A stretch of DNA of 57,073 bases. Origin: an uncultured Eubacteriales bacterium (lineage in GTDB: Bacteria > Bacillota > Clostridia > Christensenellales > Borkfalkiaceae). The notes below the pieces were generated by a model. That model was given only the letters and a program-made list of their open reading frames with translations. It made no database searches and was not told the origin of the DNA. The stretch covers positions 1 through 57,073 of the forward strand of contig UQTB01000012.1 in NCBI GenBank assembly GCA_900543915.1. The letters run 5' to 3'. A program made the position numbers and the translations under genes. Positions 23,846 through 31,723 of the stretch are shown here, piece by piece (the stretch's first letter is position 1; each line of letters starts with the position of its first letter).

Positions 23846-25161
23846 AACAAAAGAAAGTGGGCGTTATTTCTCTGGGGTGCGACAAAAACCGCGTGGATAC
23901 GGAGAAGATGCTGGGGATTCTGCGGGAGCATTACGAGCTGACGAACGAGCTTTCCGAGGCGGAGATCGTAATCGTCAACACCTGCGCCTTTTTAGAGAGT
24001 GCGCGGCGCGAGGCGATCGAAGAGATTCTGGCTGCCGACCGCATGCGGTCGGAGGGAAAGCTGGAAAAACTGGTCGTCACCGGCTGCCTGCCCCAGCGGT
24101 TCGCGTCCGAACTGGAAGGGGCGCTTACCGAGGCGGATCTCCTTCTGGGGATCTCCGATTATGAAAAACTGCCCGCGCTGATCGAAGAAAGCTATCGGGA
24201 AAACCGGCAGATCAGCGCGGTGGGAGGGGGGAACTGCGAAACGAACGCGGCGCGCGTACTGACGACGCCCACCGCCTACGCCTATCTGAAAATCGCGGAC
24301 GGCTGCTGCAATCACTGTACATACTGTCTGATTCCCAAAATCAGGGGAGCATACCGCTCCGTGCCCGAAGCGGCGCTGATCGAAGAAGCGGCGGGGCTCG
24401 GCGAGATTCCCGAACTCGTCCTCGTCGCGCAGGATATCACCCGGTACGGCGAGGATCTGATCGGAGAAAAGCGCCTTCCCGCGCTGATCCGCGCGCTGGC
24501 GGCGCTGGACAATATCGGGAGCATCCGCCTGCTTTACTGTTATCCGGACTGTATCACGGACGAATTGGTGAAAACCGTCCGCGACCTTCCCAAGGTCGTA
24601 AAGTATCTGGATATCCCCCTGCAGCACGCCGATCCGGGCGTCCTGAAGCGCATGAACCGCCCGGGAAGCGCGGAAGAATATCTCGCTTTGTTTGAAAAAC
24701 TGCGCAGTGAAATCCCGGGTATCGCCCTCCGCTCCACGTTTATCGCCGGTTTTCCCGGTGAGACGGAGGAGGCGTTCGCGGCGCTGTGCGGGTTTCTCCG
24801 CGCCGCGAAACTGGACAACGCGGGGTTTTTCGCCTATTCCAGAGAGCCTGGCACGGCGGCGGCGAAGCTGCCCGGGCAGATCCTTAAGCGCGTCAAGCAA
24901 AAGCGCGTGCGGGCGCTGTATGATCTGCAGCGGGGAATATCGCGCGCGCGGAATGCGGCTTACGTGGGAAAGACGCTCTCCGTCCTTGCGGAGGGATTTG
25001 ACAGCGAGGCGCTCTCTTACGTCGGGAGGTGTTACCGCCAGGCGCCGGAGATCGACGGCAGCGTGTTCTTTGCTTCCTCGGAAGAGGTAAAGGCGGGCGA
25101 GCGCGTCCGGGTGAAGATCACCGACTGCGGCGACTACGATTTATATGGAGAAAGAATATGA
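23842..25161 (+). CDS. rimO: Ribosomal protein uS12 methylthiotransferase RimO
   Basis: A radical SAM enzyme that adds a methylthio group to an Asp of ribosomal protein uS12. N-terminal UPF0004 domain with GVISLGCDKNRVDTEKMLG, VNTCAFLESAR and VVTGCLPQR (three cluster Cys), radical SAM core with CCNHCTYCLIPKIRG (CxxxCxxC), and a C-terminal TRAM domain. The product is 439 aa. The SLGCxKNxVD sequence separates RimO from MiaB. Translationally coupled to ftsK and pgsA through ATGA overlaps. Confidence 0.96.
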   Translation: MKQKKVGVISLGCDKNRVDTEKMLGILREHYELTNELSEAEIVIVNTCAFLESARREAIEEILAADRMRSEGKLEKLVVTGCLPQRFASELEGALTEADLLLGISDYEKLPALIEESYRENRQISAVGGGNCETNAARVLTTPTAYAYLKIADGCCNHCTYCLIPKIRGAYRSVPEAALIEEAAGLGEIPELVLVAQDITRYGEDLIGEKRLPALIRALAALDNIGSIRLLYCYPDCITDELVKTVRDLPKVVKYLDIPLQHADPGVLKRMNRPGSAEEYLALFEKLRSEIPGIALRSTFIAGFPGETEEAFAALCGFLRAAKLDNAGFFAYSREPGTAAAKLPGQILKRVKQKRVRALYDLQRGISRARNAAYVGKTLSVLAEGFDSEALSYVGRCYRQAPEIDGSVFFASSEEVKAGERVRVKITDCGDYDLYGERI

Positions 25162-25742
25162 ACCTGCCCAATAAGCTGACGATATTGCGGATCGTCATGA
25201 TCCCCGTCTTTATGGCTTTTTTCTTCCTGACGATGATCCCGTACAACTACTTCATTGCGGCGATCGTCTTTGTTCTCGCGGCGGCGACCGACTTTCTGGA
25301 CGGCTATATCGCCCGCAAATATCATCTTGTGACCAATCTGGGAAAATTTCTCGATCCGATCGCGGATAAAGTTCTGGTATCCACAGCGCTCATCCTCATG
25401 CTCACGGTGGATGCGATCCTGCCGCCGCTCTTTTCCATCGCGGTCGCGGTGATTCTGGCGCGGGAGCTCATCGTCAGCGGCTTCCGCATGGTGGCGGCTT
25501 CCCGCGGGCTGGTGCTCGCCGCAGATAAGATCGGCAAGGTCAAAACGGTGTTTCAAGATCTCGCGATCTTCGTGCTGCTCGCGGGCTACGACTTTTTCGG
25601 CGTGTTCGACTCTTCGCCGGATTCCGTGAATCCGATCAACGTCGCGGGGCTCGTCCTGCTCGTGATCGCCGCCGTCCTGACCATTTGGTCGGGAGTCTCC
25701 TATATCGTCAAAAACAGAGAGGTACTCAAGGAGAGCGAATGA
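25158..25742 (+). CDS. pgsA: CDP-diacylglycerol-glycerol-3-phosphate 3-phosphatidyltransferase
   Basis: Makes phosphatidylglycerol phosphate, the committed step to phosphatidylglycerol in the membrane. The 194-aa product starts MNLPNKLTILRIVMIP and contains the CDP-alcohol phosphotransferase motif as DG-YI-AR-(8)-G-KFL-D-PIA-D near residues 40-65, with about five helices. ATG 25158 overlaps the rimO stop. Its position between rimO and cinA-recA matches the Firmicutes order. Confidence 0.95.
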   Translation: MNLPNKLTILRIVMIPVFMAFFFLTMIPYNYFIAAIVFVLAAATDFLDGYIARKYHLVTNLGKFLDPIADKVLVSTALILMLTVDAILPPLFSIAVAVILARELIVSGFRMVAASRGLVLAADKIGKVKTVFQDLAIFVLLAGYDFFGVFDSSPDSVNPINVAGLVLLVIAAVLTIWSGVSYIVKNREVLKESE

Positions 25743-26950
25743 AGACCGTGCTGTTCACCTTCCGCCGCTCCGCGCTGGTATGGGAGAGCGGCTACATCGG
25801 GCGGATCACCCGCCTGTTCGGGGCGAAGGGGATTACTTTCGATGAAGTCAGGATCCTCTCCGCGGACGACGAACTGTCCTTTTTAAAGCAGCTCGGCGAG
25901 GCGAAAGACCTCTTCGACTGCGCGGTGATCGCGGACGGGGAAGAGGTGAATTTTAACGTAAACGACTGCATTTCCCGCATTTTCGGCGTCGAACTCACCG
26001 AAAACGCGACCGCCAAAAAGTTCGTGGATGCGTTCAATCAGGTCAATAAGACGGAATACGTGGGCGAATATTCCCTTCTGCCCGAAGGCGCGATCGTCTT
26101 TCCCAATTCGCTGGGCGCGCGGCAGGGGTATCTGCTGGAGACGGAGGACGTCTGTCTCATCGTTCTGCCGGACGACGCCGATCAGGCGGAAAGCGTCGCG
26201 GCGGCGTATGCGCTCCCCTATCTGCAGGATAAAGGGGAAAAGAAGCGCGAGATCGAGACGTGGAAGCTCTGGGGCGTCAGAAGCCGGGAGCTGGAACGGC
26301 ATCTCGCGTATGCTGCGGAGCTTTCGGGCGGAGCCATGACTTTTCAGACTGCGGAGCGGTACGGGGACATCACGCTGCGCATGTTTGTGGACGAAGCCGC
26401 GCCGCGCGCGGCGGTCGACGCGGGGCAGCGGTATCTCGCCGTGCAGCTGAAAGGGAAAATCTACGCGGAGTCGGATATTTCCCCCGAGCAGCAGCTCTAT
26501 AACGTGCTGTCGCTGAGAAGGGGGGTGCTTTCCACTGCGGAATCGTTTACGGCGGGCAGGGTCGCCGCCGCGGTGATCTCCGTGCCGGGGGCGAGCGCGG
26601 TCTTCCATGAGGGGATCGTCGCATACAGCAACGCGGCGAAGGAAAATCGCCTCGGCGTCTTTAAGGAGACTTTGAAGGAACACGGTGCCGTGAGCCGGGA
26701 AACCGCTTACGAGATGGCGCTCGGACTGTTGGATCACGCCGATTACGCGGTCGCGACGACCGGCATCGCCGGACCCGCTTCGGACGATACTGAAAAGCCG
26801 GTCGGTCTCTGCTACATCGCCGTCGGTACGATCGAGGGCATCCACATTCACAAGTTCAATTTCCGCGGCAGCCGGGAGGAAATCACTGAACAGGCGAAGA
26901 ACGCGGCGCTGTATCTTGCAATTCAGCTCGCGCGTGCGGCGGATATCTGA
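25739..26950 (+). CDS. cinA: CinA-family protein (nicotinamide-nucleotide amidase domain)
   Basis: A 403-aa protein with a diverged N-terminal MoCF-like domain and a C-terminal CinA/PncC domain (about 245-400), which in the family hydrolyses NMN to nicotinate mononucleotide. The C-terminal motifs GIVAYSNAAKENRLGV, HGAVSRETAYEMA and TTGIAGP are clear. The usual ESCTGG motif reads ESFTAG, so the nucleophilic-loop neighbourhood is altered while the Ser/Thr positions are kept. The N-terminal half lacks the standard G(E)ELLxG start (MKTVLFTFRRSALVWESGYI), so the COG1058 activity is doubtful. ATGA overlap with pgsA; 58 bases before recA. Confidence 0.85.
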   Translation: MKTVLFTFRRSALVWESGYIGRITRLFGAKGITFDEVRILSADDELSFLKQLGEAKDLFDCAVIADGEEVNFNVNDCISRIFGVELTENATAKKFVDAFNQVNKTEYVGEYSLLPEGAIVFPNSLGARQGYLLETEDVCLIVLPDDADQAESVAAAYALPYLQDKGEKKREIETWKLWGVRSRELERHLAYAAELSGGAMTFQTAERYGDITLRMFVDEAAPRAAVDAGQRYLAVQLKGKIYAESDISPEQQLYNVLSLRRGVLSTAESFTAGRVAAAVISVPGASAVFHEGIVAYSNAAKENRLGVFKETLKEHGAVSRETAYEMALGLLDHADYAVATTGIAGPASDDTEKPVGLCYIAVGTIEGIHIHKFNFRGSREEITEQAKNAALYLAIQLARAADI

Positions 26951-27008
26951 GAGAGGAAAAACATTCTTTACCGGAATTTTTCACAATAACTGAAAGAGAG
27001 GAAACAAA

Positions 27009-28016
27009 ATGGAAGAAGGAAAAGCAAAGGCGCTCGAGAGCGTCCTGGTGCAAATCGAAAAGCAATACGGCAAAGGCGCCATCATGAAGCTGGGGCAGGA
27101 CGCGGGCGATACCAATATCGAGGTGATCCCGACCGGCTGCCTGGCGCTCGACCTGGCGCTGGGGATCGGCGGATTTCCGCGCGGGAGAATGATCGAAATT
27201 TACGGTCCCGAATCTTCGGGTAAAACCACGGTCGCCCTGCACGCCATCGCCGAAACGCAGAAGCTGGGCGGCATCGCCGCCTTTATCGACGCGGAGCACG
27301 CGCTCGATCCCGTCTACGCGAAAAATCTGGGCGTGGATCTCGACAACCTCTACGTCTCGCAGCCGGATACCGGCGAACAGGCGCTGGACATCACCGATCA
27401 CCTCGTGCGGAGCGGCGCGATCGATTTAATCGTCATCGACTCCGTCGCCGCGCTCACGCCGAAGGCGGAAATCGAAGGGGAGATGGGCGATTCTCACGTG
27501 GGCTTGCAGGCGCGCTTGATGAGCCAGGCGCTCAGAAAGCTCGCGGGGATTACGAACAAGAGCAAGACCTGCGTGATCTTCATCAACCAGCTGCGCGAAA
27601 AAGTGGGCATTATGTTCGGCAATCCCGAAGTGACGCCGGGCGGCAAGGCGCTGAAATTCTATGCTTCCGTCCGCATCGACGTCCGCCGCGGGGACGTTTT
27701 GAAGGATACGGAAGGGCAGTTCGGCAACCATACGAAGGCGAAGGTTGTCAAAAACAAGCTGGCGCCTCCCTTCCGCACGGCGGAGTTCGATATCATTTAC
27801 GGCGAGGGAATTTCCCGCGAGGGCTGTATCCTGGATTTGGGAATCCAGTACGAGATCATCAAAAAGAGCGGCGCGTGGTTCTCGTACAACGACGAGAAGA
27901 TCGCCCAGGGCAGGGATAAGGCGCGCGACTATCTCAAGGCAAATCCCGAAATTGCAAAAGAGGTGGAGGAGAAGATCGTCGCTGCGGTAAAGGAAAAGAA
28001 AAACAAGGCGAATTGA
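27009..28016 (+). CDS. recA: Recombinase RecA
   Basis: The strand-exchange recombinase and SOS co-protease. The 335-aa product has Walker A GPESSGKT (66-73), Walker B LIVIDSVAAL, L1/L2 loop regions EMGDSHVGLQARLMSQALRK and INQLREKVGIMFGNPEVTPG, and a short basic/acidic tail. ATG 27009 follows GAGAGGAAAC. No Firmicutes-type SOS box (GAAC-N4-GTTC) was found upstream. Confidence 0.98.
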   Translation: MEEGKAKALESVLVQIEKQYGKGAIMKLGQDAGDTNIEVIPTGCLALDLALGIGGFPRGRMIEIYGPESSGKTTVALHAIAETQKLGGIAAFIDAEHALDPVYAKNLGVDLDNLYVSQPDTGEQALDITDHLVRSGAIDLIVIDSVAALTPKAEIEGEMGDSHVGLQARLMSQALRKLAGITNKSKTCVIFINQLREKVGIMFGNPEVTPGGKALKFYASVRIDVRRGDVLKDTEGQFGNHTKAKVVKNKLAPPFRTAEFDIIYGEGISREGCILDLGIQYEIIKKSGAWFSYNDEKIAQGRDKARDYLKANPEIAKEVEEKIVAAVKEKKNKAN

Positions 28017-28036
28017 CCGAAAACCATTCGGTTTAA

Positions 28037-28065
28037 TTGACATTTGAAGCGAATTATACTACAAT
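28037..28065 (+). promoter_or_regulatory. Promoter of rny
   Basis: TTGACA (28037-28042), 17 bases, TACAAT (28060-28065), between a weak recA hairpin (ACCGAA...TTCGGT) and the rny start. Confidence 0.75.
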
Positions 28066-28130
28066 ATATTGTATAAAAGCAAAATTTTTAACTGGATTTT
28101 GTTTTCTATAAACAGACAGGAGGCATAATT

Positions 28131-29735
28131 ATGGGCAACGTATTTGGCTCCCTGTTCTTGATAAGTACGGGCGGAGCGATCGGCATCGCCGCCGCGGCGT
28201 TCGTCGTCGCGCTGGCGGCGGGGATCGGATTGGGGCTTTTGGTCCACAAGAAGTCGTACGAAAAAAAAGTCGGTGAAATCAATCAAGTGGTTGAGAAAAT
28301 GCTCGACGAAGCGCGGGCAGAAGGCAAGACACTGAAAAAAGAAGCGATTTTAGAGGCGAAAGAACAGGAACTGAAACTTCGCAACGATTTCGAGCGCGAA
28401 TCCAAGGAAAAGCGCGCCGAACTCGCGAGAACGGAAAACCGCCTGATCCAGAAAGAGGATTCTCTGGACAAGAAGGAAGACGCGCTCGCGAAACGGAACG
28501 AAGAACTGAACAAACAGCAGCAGAAATTACAGCAGAAAGACGCGGAGATGCAGAAAAAACTGCAGGAAGTCTCCCAGCAGCACGAAAAGATGCTCGTCGA
28601 GATCGAAAAGGTCTCTCAGATGAGCAGGGAAGAGGCAAAGCGTGAGTTGGTCTCGGCGATCGAAGAGGACGCGCGCAAAGAGGCCGTCGGGCTGGTGCGG
28701 AACATCGAAGCGGAGGCGAAGGAAGAAGCCGGGCGCAAGGCGAAGGAGATCATCAGCCTCGCGATCCAGAAGTGCTCCACCGAGCAGGCTTCCGAGATCA
28801 CCGTATCCGTCGTCCCCCTGCCCAGCGACGATATGAAGGCGCGCATCATCGGCAGGGAGGGAAGAAACATCCGCACGCTGGAGAACGCGACGGGGATCGA
28901 ACTCATCATAGACGATACCCCCGAAGTAGTGATCTGTTCGGGCTTTGACCCCGTGAGAAGGGAGATCGCCCGCGTGGCGCTCGAAAAGCTCATTCAGGAC
29001 GGCAGAATCCACCCCGCCCGCATCGAGGAGACGGTGGAGAAGGTCAGAAAGGAACTCGACCAGCAGATCAAAGACGCGGGCGAGGGCGCGATGTTCGAAT
29101 GCGGCATCTTCGGCCTGCACCCCGAACTCGTCAAACTGCTGGGAAGGCTGAAATTCCGCACCAGCTACGGGCAGAACGTGTTGAAACATTCCATCGAGGT
29201 TTCCCACCTTGCCGGCGTCATGGCGGCGGAACTGGGCGTGGATGTAAACCTCGCCAAGCGCGGCGGATTGCTGCACGATATCGGCAAGGCGGTCGATCAC
29301 GAGGTGGAGGGCACGCACATTCAGATCGGCGTGGACCTCGCCAAAAAATACAGGGAGAACGGAAACGTCATCAACTGCATCCAGGCGCACCACGGAGACG
29401 TGGAGCCCAAGACCATCGAGGCGGTGCTGGTGCAGGCTGCGGACGCGATCTCGGGTGCGCGCCCCGGCGCAAGAAGGGAGACGACCACCAATTACGTCAA
29501 GCGCCTCCAGAAGCTGGAGGAGATCGGCAGCGGGTTTAAGGGCGTAGATAAGTGTTTCGCCATTCAGGCGGGCAGAGAGATCCGCGTCATGGTCAAACCC
29601 GATCAGGTGGACGACGCGCAGACGCTGTTCCTCGCGAAGGATATCGCGAAGAAGATCGAGGCGGAGCTCGAATATCCCGGTCAGATCAAGGTCAACGTCA
29701 TCCGCGAATGGCGGGCGACCGAATACGCGAAATAA
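28131..29735 (+). CDS. rny: Ribonuclease Y
   Basis: The membrane-anchored endoribonuclease that starts mRNA decay. It has one N-terminal helix (about 12-38), a long coiled coil (about 45-200, Lys/Glu/Gln rich), a KH domain with IIGREGRNIRTLENATG, and an HD domain with LLHDIGKAVDHE. The product is 534 aa (normal about 520). ATG 28131 follows AGGAGG. The order recA-rny is the usual Firmicutes arrangement. Confidence 0.97.
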   Translation: MGNVFGSLFLISTGGAIGIAAAAFVVALAAGIGLGLLVHKKSYEKKVGEINQVVEKMLDEARAEGKTLKKEAILEAKEQELKLRNDFERESKEKRAELARTENRLIQKEDSLDKKEDALAKRNEELNKQQQKLQQKDAEMQKKLQEVSQQHEKMLVEIEKVSQMSREEAKRELVSAIEEDARKEAVGLVRNIEAEAKEEAGRKAKEIISLAIQKCSTEQASEITVSVVPLPSDDMKARIIGREGRNIRTLENATGIELIIDDTPEVVICSGFDPVRREIARVALEKLIQDGRIHPARIEETVEKVRKELDQQIKDAGEGAMFECGIFGLHPELVKLLGRLKFRTSYGQNVLKHSIEVSHLAGVMAAELGVDVNLAKRGGLLHDIGKAVDHEVEGTHIQIGVDLAKKYRENGNVINCIQAHHGDVEPKTIEAVLVQAADAISGARPGARRETTTNYVKRLQKLEEIGSGFKGVDKCFAIQAGREIRVMVKPDQVDDAQTLFLAKDIAKKIEAELEYPGQIKVNVIREWRATEYAK

Positions 29736-29743
29736 AGAAGAAA

Positions 29744-29776
29744 CCAAACGGCCGGCTGACGGCCGTTTCTCTTTTC
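29744..29776 (+). terminator. Intrinsic terminator after rny
   Basis: AAACGGCCG, loop GCTGA, CGGCCGTTT, then a T-rich run (CTCTTTTC). Confidence 0.85.
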
Positions 29777-29830
29777 TGAAAACCGTGCGCGGCGCCGAAA
29801 ACGGGAACGCCGCCAAAGGAGTGGGTTAGG

Positions 29831-30562
29831 ATGGAATCCATCGGCTTATTGCGCCGCATGATTGCGGAATCGAAGAACCTCGTGCTCTTTACCGGCGCGG
29901 GAATCAGCGTGGAGAGCGGTATCCCCGATTTCCGTTCGGCGGGCGGCATTTACAGCGGTCCGGGATTTGACGGATACACGCCCGAACAGATGGTATCGCA
30001 TTCGTTTTTCACCGGACATACGCGGGAATTTTACCGCTTTTACCGGGAAAAGATGGTCTATCCCGATGCGTTGCCGAACGCATCGCACCGCTACTTTGCG
30101 GAACTTGAAAAAGCGGGAAAGCGCGTGACCGTCGTCACGCAGAACATCGACGGGCTTCACCGGGAGGCGGGCAGTAAAAACGTGATCGAACTGCACGGCA
30201 GCGTCCTTCGCAACCACTGCATGCAATGCGGCAAATTTTACGGCGTGGAAACAATTCTGAAGACGGACGATATCCCGCGCTGTTCCTGCGGCGGCGTCGT
30301 CAAGCCGGACGTGGTTTTATATGAAGAGCCGCTCGACGGCGATGTGATCGCGCGCGCTGTCCGGGCGATTGCCGCATGCGATCTGCTGATCGTGGCGGGA
30401 ACTTCGCTTTCCGTGCAGCCGGCGGCGAGCTTCGTCTCCTTTGCGCACGGGAAACGCGTGCTGCTCAATCAGGGGGAAACCGCTTCCCGCATGGACGCAG
30501 ATCTCGTCTTCCGCACGGATATCGGGGAAGTCATCGCCGCCCTGGCGGAAGAGACAATTTAG
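29831..30562 (+). CDS. cobB: NAD-dependent protein deacylase, Sir2 family
   Basis: A cytoplasmic sirtuin that removes acyl groups from lysines using NAD+. The 243-aa product has GAGISVESGIPDFRSAGG, the catalytic TQNIDGLH, ELHGS with the catalytic His, a zinc site formed by CMQCGK and CSCGG, and the NAD-binding AGTSLSVQPAASF. ATG 29831 follows AAAGGAG. It is convergent with nrdB across a shared terminator and has no operon partner. Confidence 0.95.
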   Translation: MESIGLLRRMIAESKNLVLFTGAGISVESGIPDFRSAGGIYSGPGFDGYTPEQMVSHSFFTGHTREFYRFYREKMVYPDALPNASHRYFAELEKAGKRVTVVTQNIDGLHREAGSKNVIELHGSVLRNHCMQCGKFYGVETILKTDDIPRCSCGGVVKPDVVLYEEPLDGDVIARAVRAIAACDLLIVAGTSLSVQPAASFVSFAHGKRVLLNQGETASRMDADLVFRTDIGEVIAALAEETI

Positions 30563-30587
30563 ATTTTCCGTCGGGCGCCGTAAATAC

Positions 30588-30636
30588 GAAAAAACCGCCT
30601 GCGCAGATTTGCGCAGGCGGTTTCAGTTTTTTGAAA
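30588..30636. terminator. Bidirectional terminator between cobB and nrdB
   Basis: AAACCGCCTGCGCA-GATT-TGCGCAGGCGGTTT with A-run before and T-run after, so it can serve both convergent transcripts. Confidence 0.92.
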
Positions 30637-30640
30637 AAAA

Positions 30641-31687
30641 TCACAGGTCGTCTACAATGGCGCCCGATTTCGCGTAGGCGGTGGATTTCGCCTCAAAGAA
30701 GTCCGTCTTGATGAGGTTTGCGTTGGAATACTGGCTTACCCATTCCATGGAGGGGGGCTCTTCGGCATAGCCGTCGTACAGTTTTCCGAATCCGACGCCG
30801 TCCGCGCGGAGATTGCCCAGATACTTCACGTAATCTTCCACCATCTGTTCATTTAAGCCGGGGATGTCGTTTCCGATGATGTACTGTCCCCATTTGATTT
30901 CCTGCCGCACCCCCTCGCGCATCATCTCTTTCAGTTCTTCCACCGTCTCTTCCGTAAAGAGCGCGGGTTCTTCCTTTTTGAGTTCCATGATGATGGAGCG
31001 GAAGAGCCAAAGGTGCGTGTTCTCGTCGCGGTTGATGTAGCGGATTTCCTGTACGGAACCGGGCATCTTTCCGTTTCTGCCGAGATTATAGAAGAACATA
31101 AAGCCCGAATAGAAGTAGATTCCCTCGAGAATATAGTTTGCGATCATCACCTTCAGGAGCGCTTTCGGGGACTGGTCGACCAGGAACTGGTTGTAGACGT
31201 CGCCGATAAACTTGTTGCGCGCGAGCAGGTGCTCGTCAAATTTCCACTGATAGAGGATCTCCGTCCGCTCTTCGGGGGAGCAGATGGTATCCAGCATATA
31301 GCCGTAGCTCTGCGAATGAACGGCCTCCTGGAAGGTCTGAATATTCAGGCAGAGGTTTACCTCGTTTGCCGTGATATACGCCCCGATGTTGGGCAGATTC
31401 GCCGTTTGGATGGAATCGAGAAAGACGAGGAAGGACAGCACTTTGTCGTAGGCGCGCCGCTCGGGCGGCGTGAGTGCCTTTCGGTAATCTTTGACATCCT
31501 GGTTGAGATTGATCTCCTCCGGGATCCAAAAGTTGTTCATCGCCTGGCGGTACCAGTTGGATACCCACGCGTATTTCAGGTTGTTAAAGTCGTTCAGGTT
31601 CGTGGTGTTTCCGCCGATCATGCGGCGCTTTACCACCTCGATATCCCCGTTTTCGTTGAACAGGGGCTTTTTGGTCAGCTGTTCCAT
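30641..31687 (-). CDS. nrdB: Ribonucleoside-diphosphate reductase beta subunit (class I)
   Basis: The radical-generating subunit of class I ribonucleotide reductase. The 348-aa product has metal ligands Asp91 (LDSIQ), Glu121 and His124 (EAVHSQSY), the later ILEGIYF Glu and RDENTHL Glu/His, and a tyrosine at 128 in the position of the E. coli radical Tyr122. It is thus a tyrosyl-radical type, not the Phe-substituted Ic type. Start ATG 31687 has GGAGG. It is 36 bases downstream of nrdA in one transcript; regulation by NrdR is likely. Confidence 0.95.
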   Translation of the reverse strand: MEQLTKKPLFNENGDIEVVKRRMIGGNTTNLNDFNNLKYAWVSNWYRQAMNNFWIPEEINLNQDVKDYRKALTPPERRAYDKVLSFLVFLDSIQTANLPNIGAYITANEVNLCLNIQTFQEAVHSQSYGYMLDTICSPEERTEILYQWKFDEHLLARNKFIGDVYNQFLVDQSPKALLKVMIANYILEGIYFYSGFMFFYNLGRNGKMPGSVQEIRYINRDENTHLWLFRSIIMELKKEEPALFTEETVEELKEMMREGVRQEIKWGQYIIGNDIPGLNEQMVEDYVKYLGNLRADGVGFGKLYDGYAEEPPSMEWVSQYSNANLIKTDFFEAKSTAYAKSGAIVDDL

Positions 31688-31723
31688 TTCGTTACCTCCC
31701 GTATTTTATTCTGTAATCTTTCG

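Noticed and set aside
26951..27008. LexA/SOS box upstream of recA
   Set aside because: No GAAC-N4-GTTC palindrome is visible between cinA and recA.
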